From: Bacteroidaceae bacterium
GTDB lineage: Bacteria; Bacteroidota; Bacteroidia; Bacteroidales; Muribaculaceae
NCBI GenBank assembly: GCA_021768245.1
Contig: JAETNO010000059.1
Coordinates: 1-6,525, forward strand
Length of the DNA stretch: 6,525 nucleotides
Direction: 5' to 3'
Of the stretch, positions 1-5,572 are shown one piece after another. The first letter of the stretch is position 1; every line of letters starts with the position of its first letter. The position numbers and the translations under genes were made by a program. The notes below the pieces were generated by a model that did no database searches, was not told the origin of the DNA, and saw nothing but the letters and a program-made list of their open reading frames with translations.

Positions 1-18
1 CCTGCCGATGTCTCGACA

Positions 19-108
19 GGGGTCATTTTTATTTTGCCCCAAAGGGTCAATCTTATTTCGCCCAAAGGGGTCAGTCTCGCGTGCCCGAAGGGGTCAATCT
101 CACGCGCC
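19..108. mobile_element. Probable IS21-type terminal repeats, left side
   Basis: Four imperfect tandem units each contain GGGTCA, at 20-25, 44-49, 68-73 and 91-96, so the period is 23-24 bp. Most units continue as a T/C-rich stretch, then GCCC and AA. Reading into the window from this side (minus strand) the units read ATTGACCCC, the same core as in the repeats at 6421-6485. IS21-family elements are known for several transposase-binding repeats near each terminus, so I infer that this is the end of such an element whose genes lie left of position 1. No transposase sequence is visible and the exact outer end is not defined. Confidence 0.5.
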
Positions 109-168
109 TTTTCCAACATATCAAAACTGAGAAAAGCATCTGACATAGCAATACGAATCATTCAGGAG

Positions 169-484
169 ACTCACGCCCTATATGTGTGCAAACCGTGAGC
201 CCGGCTCACTGATTAAAATGGCGCAAAGTGCGGCAATCAGCGTCATGAAGTTATTTTAGACAGGATTTATAGTTAAAGAATGTTTCAAGAGTTAAAGAGT
301 GTTTATAAACTCTGAAAATTGCGACCTCAACCGGGTCAAAGGTTCCATCCTGCACTCAAAACCCCACTTCGGGAGGCTTGATTAGGGGCTAACAGCCGAT
401 AACTCAGCCGACTCACTGATGAATTTTGCCAACAGTGAGTCGAATTACTCACAAACGTGAGTACTCACTAATGACTCACTCACC
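169..484. repeat. Cluster of GTGAGT/ACTCAC palindromes and direct repeats
   Basis: The hexamer family GTGAG(T/C) / (A/G)CTCAC recurs many times. There is a near-perfect palindrome, GTGAGCC-c-GGCTCAC (195-209). There is a perfect 10-bp inverted repeat, CGACTCACTG (409-418) with CAGTGAGTCG (433-442). ACTCAC (447-452) pairs with GTGAGT (457-462), and GTGAGTACTCAC (457-468) is a perfect palindrome. ACTCACTGATGA (411-422) recurs as ACTCACTAATGA (463-474), followed by further ACTCAC copies at 474-484. Such clusters are usual at operators, replication iterons or recombinase sites; which applies here cannot be decided from the sequence. Confidence 0.7.
271..304 (+). repeat. 15-bp direct repeat, 19-bp period
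   Basis: AGTTAAAGAATGTTT (271-285) is repeated as AGTTAAAGAGTGTTT (290-304) with one difference. The repeats lie on nearly the same DNA face, about two helical turns apart. No function is evident. Confidence 0.6.
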
Positions 485-518
485 ACCTCTGTATTCTGCG
501 CCGTTCTGAAATTTTGGC

Positions 519-559
519 AAATTAAAAAAGCACTGAAAATCAAGTGATTTCAGTGCTTT
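519..559 (-). terminator. Intrinsic terminator, leftward
   Basis: AAAGCACTGAAA (527-538) pairs with TTTCAGTGCTTT (548-559), a perfect 12-bp stem with a 9-nt loop. Read on the minus strand the stem is followed by TTTTTTAATTT (positions 529 to 519, partly within the stem), a good U-rich tract. On the plus strand it is followed by GCGGCG, so the leftward direction is favoured. It could end transcripts coming from the ATPase gene (stop at 849) or from the putative promoter at 722-752. Confidence 0.7.
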
Positions 560-583
560 GCGGCGTTTTGCCATTTTTGATTG

Positions 584-606
584 TGACCCCGGAGAAGTCG
601 GGGTTA
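584..606. other. GC-rich hairpin
   Basis: ACCCCG (586-591) pairs perfectly with CGGGGT (599-604) around a 7-nt loop. The outer T584-A606 and G585-T605 pairs extend it to 8 bp. No U-tract follows on either strand, so it is not called a terminator. It would form an internal hairpin in any transcript crossing the region. Confidence 0.5.
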
Positions 607-721
607 TATCATTTAATAACGCTGATGGTCAAAGAGTTATGATTGGAGATATAAGTATCATTCACCAATCATTCACTCCACCAAATCAATGTTCTGCGTC
701 GATTTGTCAACCGATTCAGTG

Positions 722-752
722 CAAAGTTAGCTATAAATCTCCGATATTCAAT
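722..752 (-). promoter_or_regulatory. Possible leftward Bacteroidetes promoter
   Basis: On the minus strand TAACTTTG (729 to 722) is a perfect match to the Bacteroidetes -7 box TAnnTTTG. It is preceded at a 19-nt spacing by ATTG (752 to 749), three of four matches to the -33 box TTTG. No gene lies to the left before the terminator at 519-559, so a promoter here would make a short transcript of about 190-200 nt. This is motif evidence only. Confidence 0.35.
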
Positions 753-848
753 GGCATCACGCGTTAAAAATCCTTTGAGATAACGGTAGCCAAACGTCTT
801 TTCAGTTTACTCAATGCAATATCAAATCTCGATAGCACCTTTGGAGCC

Positions 849-2120
849 TTATGGCTGGAGCAAGAATTTCCATGCCGGAATAACTTCTATCCTTACGCCC
901 TCCATTTCTACAATTCCTTCATCATCGTAGGTCACAATTATATTGCGACGGCACGACAGACGTGACTGCAATTTTAGCAATGCTTTCGTTTCACGTTCAA
1001 AAGTGCCTTCGGCATCGTTCATCGTGTAGCATACCTGAATGGCGGTCTCCGTCTGGGGAATATAGAAATCAACTTCAACCCCATGATTGTAGAAATAGAC
1101 GGCATCTTTTGATCCATAACTCGAAATCAATTTCAGAGCCACCATATTTTCAAGCAGCGATGTGCGTATGTCAAGAGCCAGCAGGGATATTATGCCGTTG
1201 TCGATAAAATAGTATTTCGGATTGGAAACCTTATCCGCAAGACTGTCCGCGATATTGGTGACCGGCAGTATAAGATACGCTTCGGAAGCGTAGCCCAGAT
1301 AGTTTATCACCGTGCTTTTGCCTATCTTCGTTCCGGTCGAGGCCACTATATTTGTCGCGCGCGTAAATGACAGCGGTTGCTTTACACTTTCTGCCAGTTT
1401 ACGGAAAAGAATCCGAAGGGCAAAAACATTCTCAATCCTGTGACGGGCGGCTATGTCGCCAAGAAATATCTTCTGATAGAGGCTCATGAGATAATCGCGC
1501 TTCACCGGCAACGTGGCACATTCAGGGAAGCCGCCGAACTGGAAATATTCCTCGAACATCCCCATGAATTCCCCACGGGCGGTTGTTGTCGCAGTCAGCA
1601 GTTTGTCGGCGGGATTTTTGCCATTGGCTTTAAGATATTCATCGAACTGCATGGGGAACACTTCACGGGTCATATATCTGCCTCCGAGAGCCGCGTTCAC
1701 ATCCGTGGAAAGCATCTTCGCATTGCTTCCTGTTATGAATACCGTGAATTTGTTGTCGGCTACCCTGCGCGCGAAACGCTCCCAGCCATCGACATTCTGA
1801 ATCTCATCAAGGAACAGCATCGGGCGTTTTTCACTCAATCCTGAGTGGACTTCAAGTATCATATTAAGGTCATCGACCGTCATTCCGGCAAGACGCTCAT
1901 CCTCAAAATTGATATATACTATCTCATTCCAAGTGAATCCTGCTGCAATCAATTCCTGAATCTTTCCATAAAGAATATAGGATTTGCCGGCGCGACGAGC
2001 ACCGACCAACACCTGACGGTCAAACCCGTCAAGCGATATTCTTCGTTTGATAACCTTGTGACGCATAACCTCTTCACGGTTTTCAAGCATCACCTCGCGT
2101 AGAATTTCAGATTTTATCAT
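849..2120 (-). CDS. AAA ATPase with C-terminal DUF4143 domain
   Basis: This predicted P-loop ATPase has 423 residues, a normal length for the AAA_14/DUF4143 family that is abundant in Bacteroidales. The Walker A motif is GARRAGKS (residues 40-47) and Walker B is MLFLDEIQ (101-108, D105/E106). A sensor-like strand FITGSN lies at 128-133. A helical, probably winged-helix segment occupies about 249-283. The C-terminal part has the nuclease-like pattern of DUF4143: E324, then E349-V-D351, then Q362-V-C. That pattern resembles PD-(D/E)XK folds, but activity is not proven. The cellular role of this family is largely unknown; DNA binding is plausible. The first ATG (CAT at 2118-2120) gives a short leader of about 20 nt after the predicted promoter; M11 is a less likely alternative start. 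The gene is transcribed alone, away from the plus-strand operon. Family call sure, function not. Confidence 0.93.
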   Translation of the reverse strand: MIKSEILREVMLENREEVMRHKVIKRRISLDGFDRQVLVGARRAGKSYILYGKIQELIAAGFTWNEIVYINFEDERLAGMTVDDLNMILEVHSGLSEKRPMLFLDEIQNVDGWERFARRVADNKFTVFITGSNAKMLSTDVNAALGGRYMTREVFPMQFDEYLKANGKNPADKLLTATTTARGEFMGMFEEYFQFGGFPECATLPVKRDYLMSLYQKIFLGDIAARHRIENVFALRILFRKLAESVKQPLSFTRATNIVASTGTKIGKSTVINYLGYASEAYLILPVTNIADSLADKVSNPKYYFIDNGIISLLALDIRTSLLENMVALKLISSYGSKDAVYFYNHGVEVDFYIPQTETAIQVCYTMNDAEGTFERETKALLKLQSRLSCRRNIIVTYDDEGIVEMEGVRIEVIPAWKFLLQP

Positions 2121-2128
2121 TGCGGTTT

Positions 2129-2179
2129 TGTCTTATTTACAAGACAAAATTAGGCATTTTCTGTCTTGTGTGCAAGACA
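2129..2179 (-). promoter_or_regulatory. Promoter of ATPase gene with two palindromic operators
   Basis: Two copies of TGTCTT-N6-AAGACA occur at 2129-2146 and 2162-2179, centred 33 bp apart, about three helical turns. The first has longer arms, TTTTGTCTT/AAGACAAAA (2126-2149). On the minus strand TAATTTTG (2152 to 2145) matches the -7 box and overlaps the first palindrome. CTTG (2176 to 2173), 20 nt upstream, is a 3/4 match to the -33 box and lies in the second. A dimeric repressor binding both would block the promoter. Autoregulation by the ATPase through its helical linker domain is possible but unproven. Confidence 0.6.
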
Positions 2180-2267
2180 AAGGTTGATATTTTATCCCTT
2201 TGTCAAGTCTTTTATCGTCTTTCCCACTTCGGAAACGGATAGAGGCGTGACGGCTCACGATGTCTGC

Positions 2268-2335
2268 GTCGGTTATGCCGTCAAATGGTGACGGTGATCC
2301 GGTGGGTCACTGACATCATTTGACCGCACACCGAC
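2268..2335. other. Extended nested hairpin
   Basis: The arms are GTCGGT (2268-2273) with ACCGAC (2330-2335), GTCAAATG (2280-2287) with CATTTGAC (2317-2324), and GTGAC (2288-2292) with GTCAC (2306-2310). All three pairs are perfect and nested in order, giving one long interrupted stem of 19 pairs. It could be a structured RNA, an operator or a nicking-site hairpin; nothing in the sequence decides among these. Confidence 0.55.
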
Positions 2336-2339
2336 TATG

Positions 2340-2447
2340 GGAGAAGGCTACACACCAATCTGCCTCAACGCCTTGTGAGGATGCGCCGGGGCGTCGCTTC
2401 CCTCCCAAGACTCCAATCGGCCAATCCGTGTGCTTTACGCCTTCTCC
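2340..2447. other. Long-range stem with possible internal pseudoknot
   Basis: GGAGAAGGC (2340-2348) and GCCTTCTCC (2439-2447) are a perfect 9-bp inverted repeat enclosing 90 nt. Inside, CCTCA (2363-2367) pairs with TGAGG (2376-2380). The loop bases ACGCC (2368-2372) are complementary to GGCGT (2390-2394), which would make an H-type pseudoknot. This is consistent with a structured RNA but does not prove one. Confidence 0.4.
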
Positions 2448-2674
2448 TTATAATGAATTTGAGCCGTCACGCCACAATCCGTTTGTCAGGCCCACGGGAG
2501 CAAGAATGCGGTTGCCACCGATCATTCCGCACGCTCCATGTACGGCGACACCCGCATACTCGCTCTTTCCGGGGATTGCATGACCGTTTCTTTCAGAAAT
2601 AACGCCATAGGAAAATCCGACAGGGACAAAGCCCTATGTTGCCGGATACACTTCGGTTTTATTTGCCGATTTAC

Positions 2675-2859
2675 ATTTTCAGTATGTCTGCCGTTCAGTG
2701 TCACCACTGCGGGGCTGCGCCAGCTCTATGTTTCATGCAGAGTATAATCACCGTTCAAAGTTTATTCGCTCGGAATTGATGCGAACAAACTTCAAACAGC
2801 GATTATACGCATTAAAAAAATATCGCCTTATGACACTGAACGACAGACATATTAAAAAT
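2675..2859. repeat. Inverted duplication of the start of the 2830 gene
   Basis: The arm 2675-2703 and the arm 2831-2859 are inverted copies, 26 of 29 positions matching. The core of 21 bp (2683-2703 against 2831-2851) has a single mismatch. The right arm contains the first codons of the gene at 2830. The left arm read on the minus strand encodes the related peptide VTLNGRHTEN against MTLNDRHIKN. So the 5' end of this gene appears to exist twice, head to head. Confidence 0.75.
2742..2808. repeat. Imperfect 28-bp inverted repeat upstream of operon
   Basis: Arms 2742-2769 and 2781-2808 match at 23 of 28 positions around an 11-nt loop. The outermost 8 bp (GTATAATC/GATTATAC) are perfect, and the inner 12 bp have one mismatch. 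All differences are transitions. It sits just before the start at 2830, where it could be an operator, a leader hairpin or a recombinase site. It lies inside the larger inverted repeat at 2675-2859 but is not centred with it. Confidence 0.65.
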
Positions 2860-3045
2860 ACGAGCTTCACACCTTCTCCAGCTCATACCGCATTAAAAAA
2901 GGCGGCTAAGGTGGTAGGGATAGCGATAGCAACGATTGTCGGGATTATCCTCTGGGCGATACTCAAACCGATATTCCGAGGTGTGGGGTGGCTAATATCT
3001 ATCCTCACCGCAATAGGAATAATCTATTGGATATTAACCCTATAA
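2830..3045 (+). CDS. Small two-helix membrane protein, first gene of operon
   Basis: The 71-residue product has a polar, basic start (MTLNDRHIKN, then AHTALKKAAK). Two hydrophobic segments follow, about 28-45 (VVGIAIATIVGIILWAIL) and 52-71 (VGWLISILTAIGIIYWILTL), with lysine and arginine in the short link between them. It is predicted to be an inner-membrane hairpin protein, with its N-terminal lysines probably cytoplasmic. I do not recognise the family. Earlier in-frame ATGs at 2698 and 2779 exist but lie in the inverted repeats. The start at 2830 is preferred because the duplicated segment at 2675-2703 preserves exactly this coding start. The next gene begins 13 nt downstream, so they are likely co-transcribed. 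Confidence 0.7.
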   Translation: MTLNDRHIKNTSFTPSPAHTALKKAAKVVGIAIATIVGIILWAILKPIFRGVGWLISILTAIGIIYWILTL

Positions 3046-3058
3046 AACAAATATGACT

Positions 3059-3286
3059 ATGGCAACGAAAAGACATTCAAAGACTTGGATACAGCAAGCC
3101 AAATACTACGAGGTCAAAAACATTGCTGACTATATGATAGAAACCTATCTGAACGGCAACATATCATTCTTCCGTCAGCTGTACTATGAACTCAAACCCG
3201 CAGGGCGAAAACTTTTCATCAGTTGGCTTTTCCATACTGAAATCAGCCCCACCGAGATAGAAAAAATGATACTCGCAACACTCTAA
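3059..3286 (+). CDS. Hypothetical small protein
   Basis: The 75-residue soluble protein begins MATKRHSKTW and has no signal peptide or membrane segment. It is rich in aromatic and charged residues (QAKYYEVKNIADYMIETYL, then FFRQLYYELKPAGRKLF) and is probably mostly helical. An ATG two codons upstream (3053) is possible. The start at 3059 is preferred because its context ACTATGGCAACGAAA is identical to that of the next gene at 3301. It lies between the membrane peptide and the PcfK-like gene with gaps of 13 and 14 nt, so it belongs to the same operon. I do not recognise a family and assign no function. Confidence 0.75.
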   Translation: MATKRHSKTWIQQAKYYEVKNIADYMIETYLNGNISFFRQLYYELKPAGRKLFISWLFHTEISPTEIEKMILATL

Positions 3287-3300
3287 AAACATTCACGACT

Positions 3301-3735
3301 ATGGCAACGAAAGAAAACAAAGGCACACGAGCCTTCAACGACACCATCAAGGCTTATCTTGAAGAAAGAGCCGAGAATGACGCACTATTTGCAGTCAGAT
3401 TTGCAAACCCCTCAAAGTCAGTGGAGGAATGTGTTACCTTCATTCTCAACGAGGTAAAGAAAAGCGGTTGTTGCGGTTTTACAGACGCAGAGGTGTACGG
3501 CATGGCAACCCACTACTATGACGAGGAAGAAATTGAGGTTGGCAAGCCTATCAACTGCCAAGTAGTGGTCAACCATACGGTTGAACTCACCGCAGAAGAA
3601 AAGGAACAGGCACGGCAAGACGCCATCAACAAACTCCGTGATGAGGAAATGGCGAAAATGCGCAGACCTACCCAACCGAAAAAGACCGCCGAGAAGAAAG
3701 CAACCGAAGTTCAACCCAGTCTATTTGACTTCTAA
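3301..3735 (+). CDS. PcfK-like protein
   Basis: The 144-residue protein matches the pattern of Bacteroidales PcfK-like proteins. An N-terminal helical part (FNDTIKAYLEERAENDALF, 12-30) is followed by the conserved segment around KKSGCCGFTDAEVYGMATHYY (53-73), then VGKPINCQVVVNHTVELTAEE (80-100). A charged lysine- and glutamate-rich tail of about 40 residues follows. PcfK is named from the conjugative plasmid pCF10 and is repeatedly paired with PcfJ on conjugative elements; its biochemical role is not established. The last residues are QPSLFDF (138-144), which resembles the QxxLF sliding-clamp-binding motif at a free C-terminus. The gene sits 12 nt before the PcfJ-like gene, the expected order. 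The start follows the sequence CACGACT, like the start at 3748. Confidence 0.87.
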   Translation: MATKENKGTRAFNDTIKAYLEERAENDALFAVRFANPSKSVEECVTFILNEVKKSGCCGFTDAEVYGMATHYYDEEEIEVGKPINCQVVVNHTVELTAEEKEQARQDAINKLRDEEMAKMRRPTQPKKTAEKKATEVQPSLFDF

Positions 3736-3747
3736 CGCATTACGACT

Positions 3748-5022
3748 ATGAAACCGAGAAACAAGTTTGAGAAGGAAATCTTGAAGGCAAGCGAGAGCCT
3801 CAAACCCATAAGCGAGAAACAAATCAAGTGGGGATACCGCCACGCTGTCAGCCACTTCGGGCGCAGGAACTCCGACGGCACGATACTTTGTGCCGAGTGC
3901 GGACACCGCTACCACACAAGCGGAAAGGGCGAGCATAGCATCTGCCCCAAATGCCACACAAGGCTCACCATCGGCAACAACCCACGCCAGCGCAAATTCA
4001 AGGAGCAGGACTATTTCGCAGTCGTTGACACCTGCAAGGGCTATCAAGTGGTACGCTACATTATGGTGTACCATACGGCAACAATCGGCAAAGAGCCGGA
4101 ATACAGCCATTGCGAGGTCATGCAGAGGTGGATTGCTCCAAATGGTGGCAAGGTGACATTCGCCCGTATGCGTCAGACGCTCGGCACGATGTACTACGAC
4201 CTTTGGATACCCTCATCGGAACTGACACTGCGCAGGGAGAACCAAATCTACGGATATATAGAAACCCCGTTCACATATCCACGGATGAACCTTTTGCCGA
4301 TGTTCAGGAAACTCGGACTGAAAAACGGTACATTCGGCATAGACCCTCAAAGGCTTATGGATTATGTCAAGGACAACAACAGAGCCGAAACCCTGCTCAA
4401 AGTCGGTCAGACAAAGTTGCTGAAACTCTTTATGGATGACACGGCAAAGGATATTGAGAACTATTGGGCATCTATCCGCATCTGCATACGCAACCATTAC
4501 AAGGTCACAAAGGCATCGGAATGGTGCGACTATATAGACACCCTCAAATATCTCGGCAAAGACGTACACAACGCCAAATATGTATGCCCCACCGACATAA
4601 TCAAGGCACACAACAAGGCTATGCGTAAGGCTCTCAATATAGCCGAGATGGAGGAAATCAGCGGCAAAACACCCGAATTTCTCGCAAAGGAGATGCGCTA
4701 CAAGATGGCGAAAGGTATGTTCTTCGGACTTATATTCACCGATGGGGAGATAACCGTGAGAGTGATAGAGAGCGTCAAGGATATGGTGTTGGAGGGCAAG
4801 GCGATGCACCACTGCGTAGGAACTTACTATGACAAGGCGAAATCGCTAATCCTTTCAGCCACAATCAACAGCGCAAGGGTGGAAACGGTAGAGGTAAATC
4901 TTGACACTCTGAAAGTTGTGCAGTCAAGAGGTGTCAACAATCAGAACACCCCGCAACACGACCGAATTGTGGATTTGGTGAACTCCAATGCCCGACTAAT
5001 CAAAGAGAGAATGACAGCCTAA
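3748..5022 (+). CDS. PcfJ-like protein with N-terminal zinc ribbon
   Basis: The 424-residue protein is of normal length for Bacteroidales PcfJ-like proteins. Near the N-terminus four cysteines, C48-x2-C51 and C66-x2-C69, form a likely zinc ribbon. The middle part is helical and basic. The C-terminal PcfJ domain is recognisable by MHHCVGTYYDKAKSLILSA (353-371), then a conserved R377, a strand VETVEVNL, and VVQSRGVNNQNTP (390-402). PcfJ proteins are encoded on conjugative plasmids and integrative elements of Firmicutes and Bacteroidetes. Their exact activity is not known; nucleic-acid binding is inferred from the zinc ribbon and the basic character. Neighbours are the PcfK-like gene 12 nt upstream and small unknown genes downstream. 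Long open frames on the opposite strand here are shadows. Confidence 0.93.
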   Translation: MKPRNKFEKEILKASESLKPISEKQIKWGYRHAVSHFGRRNSDGTILCAECGHRYHTSGKGEHSICPKCHTRLTIGNNPRQRKFKEQDYFAVVDTCKGYQVVRYIMVYHTATIGKEPEYSHCEVMQRWIAPNGGKVTFARMRQTLGTMYYDLWIPSSELTLRRENQIYGYIETPFTYPRMNLLPMFRKLGLKNGTFGIDPQRLMDYVKDNNRAETLLKVGQTKLLKLFMDDTAKDIENYWASIRICIRNHYKVTKASEWCDYIDTLKYLGKDVHNAKYVCPTDIIKAHNKAMRKALNIAEMEEISGKTPEFLAKEMRYKMAKGMFFGLIFTDGEITVRVIESVKDMVLEGKAMHHCVGTYYDKAKSLILSATINSARVETVEVNLDTLKVVQSRGVNNQNTPQHDRIVDLVNSNARLIKERMTA

Positions 5023-5033
5023 ATGTTTAATCC

Positions 5034-5059
5034 GACCTGCGTCAGCAATGGCGCAGGTC
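5034..5059 (+). other. Intercistronic hairpin
   Basis: GACCTGCG (5034-5041) pairs perfectly with CGCAGGTC (5052-5059) around a 10-nt loop, in the only long gap (53 nt) inside the operon. The following bases ACAAAATCC give no U-tract, so it should not terminate. It may protect or separate mRNA segments, or modulate translation of the gene at 5076. Confidence 0.55.
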
Positions 5060-5075
5060 ACAAAATCCCAAGATT

Positions 5076-5318
5076 ATGAACGTGACATTTGAACATACGA
5101 CCATTGTTTTTGACAACAATATAGCTGAAGTGCTGATAGGTTTGGTGAACCATATCCTATTTGCCGACAGCGAAGAAAGCCTAAGACGGATAGTGGCAGA
5201 CTATGCCGAGAAATCAGACCTTGACAGATACTTTGTCTATGGCTACGGCAAGCACCATTTTGGCTGGCACAAAGGAAAATATCTGACCCCGAAAAGATAT
5301 TCAATTACCGCCTACTGA
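5076..5318 (+). CDS. Hypothetical small protein
   Basis: The 80-residue soluble protein begins MNVTFEHTTIVFDNNIAEVL. It then has an acidic helical stretch (ADSEESLRRIVADYAEKSDLD, about 30-50) and ends in an aromatic and basic tail (YFVYGYGKHHFGWHKGKYLTP). There is no signal peptide or membrane helix. I do not recognise a family. It lies 53 nt after the PcfJ-like gene, behind a hairpin, and 25 nt before the DUF3873 gene, and is therefore presumed part of the same operon. The first ATG is used; no alternative start nearby gives a better product. Being open and in line with its operon neighbours supports it as a real gene. Confidence 0.7.
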   Translation: MNVTFEHTTIVFDNNIAEVLIGLVNHILFADSEESLRRIVADYAEKSDLDRYFVYGYGKHHFGWHKGKYLTPKRYSITAY

Positions 5319-5343
5319 TTGTAAAATTCTAAAATCCACTGAT

Positions 5344-5565
5344 ATGGCAACAAAAATGACCGCCAACGGAGTAAGCACTACCACCACTCCCGGCACCGAG
5401 CAGTACGAGATATTCTATAATGCCCGCCGACCCCGAAGAAAGCATTATATGTATGACTACCGCCATACTGACGGGGATTTATTCTCCTGCGTGGCTCCCA
5501 CTCTAAAAGAGTGCAGACAGCGCCGTGATGAATGGCTGAACAAGAAAATCAACAACTCAAAATAA
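5344..5565 (+). CDS. DUF3873 family protein
   Basis: The 73-residue protein has the pattern of DUF3873, a small family common on Bacteroidales conjugative transposons. It runs MTANGVSTTTTPGTEQYEIF (5-24), then a basic RRPRRKHYMYDY, then the most typical part RHTDGDLFSCVAPTLKECRQ (41-60), and ends RRDEWLNKK. Function is unknown. It is hydrophilic and basic, with no signal peptide or membrane segment. The start ATGGCAACAAAA closely resembles the starts at 3059 and 3301. The next gene follows after only 7 nt, so co-translation in one operon is likely. The family call rests on recognition of the conserved segment, not on a search. Confidence 0.8.
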   Translation: MATKMTANGVSTTTTPGTEQYEIFYNARRPRRKHYMYDYRHTDGDLFSCVAPTLKECRQRRDEWLNKKINNSK

Positions 5566-5572
5566 AATCGTT

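Larger units (their letters stand above)
109..848. other. Long non-coding region between IS end and ATPase gene
   Basis: I see no convincing protein gene in these 740 bases. The short open frames lack family resemblance and run through hairpins. The region holds a direct repeat (271-304), a cluster of GTGAG/CTCAC palindromes (about 170-485), a leftward terminator (519-559), a second GC-rich hairpin (584-606) and a possible leftward promoter (722-752). The density of palindromes suggests a protein-binding or recombination region rather than decayed coding DNA, but this is inference. Confidence 0.6.
2180..2674. other. Non-coding, structure-rich intergenic region
   Basis: About 500 bases separate the ATPase promoter from the inverted repeats before the operon. 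No start-to-stop frame here looks like a known protein. Instead there are many potential stems: 2246-2259 (CGTGA/TCACG), 2268-2335, 2340-2447, and 2606-2638 (CATAGG/CCTATG). The sequence is visibly more GC-rich than the flanking IS-proximal region. It may be an operon leader, a transfer-origin-type region or a decayed gene. I did not find a promoter of clear consensus for the plus-strand operon here. Confidence 0.5.

Noticed and set aside
1..161. Minus-strand frame open from ATG at 161 to the window edge
   Set aside because: Most of it is translation of the 23-24 bp IS repeats; openness follows from the repeat period, and no family pattern is seen.
163..484. CRISPR array
   Set aside because: The repeats are short (6-12 bp), palindromic and irregularly spaced, with no uniform spacers and no cas genes.
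584..606. tRNA 3' end suggested by GTGACCCCGG
   Set aside because: No anticodon arm, D arm or T-loop consensus could be traced on either strand; it is only a short hairpin.
558..767. 69-codon open frame on the plus strand
   Set aside because: It begins inside the terminator stem, runs through a hairpin and an opposite-strand promoter motif, and resembles no protein family I know.
962..2102. Plus-strand open frames within the ATPase gene
   Set aside because: They lie opposite a clear AAA/DUF4143 coding region and have no domain features.
2320..2602. Plus-strand frames of 75-87 codons
   Set aside because: Proline-, arginine- and serine-rich translations overlapping two inverted-repeat blocks; no family resemblance.
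4213..4812. 199-codon open frame opposite the PcfJ-like gene, and similar frames at 3721-4110 and 3418-3714
   Set aside because: They are antisense shadows of well-recognised PcfK/PcfJ coding sequence, rich in Cys, His, Leu and Val, as expected from reversed codons.
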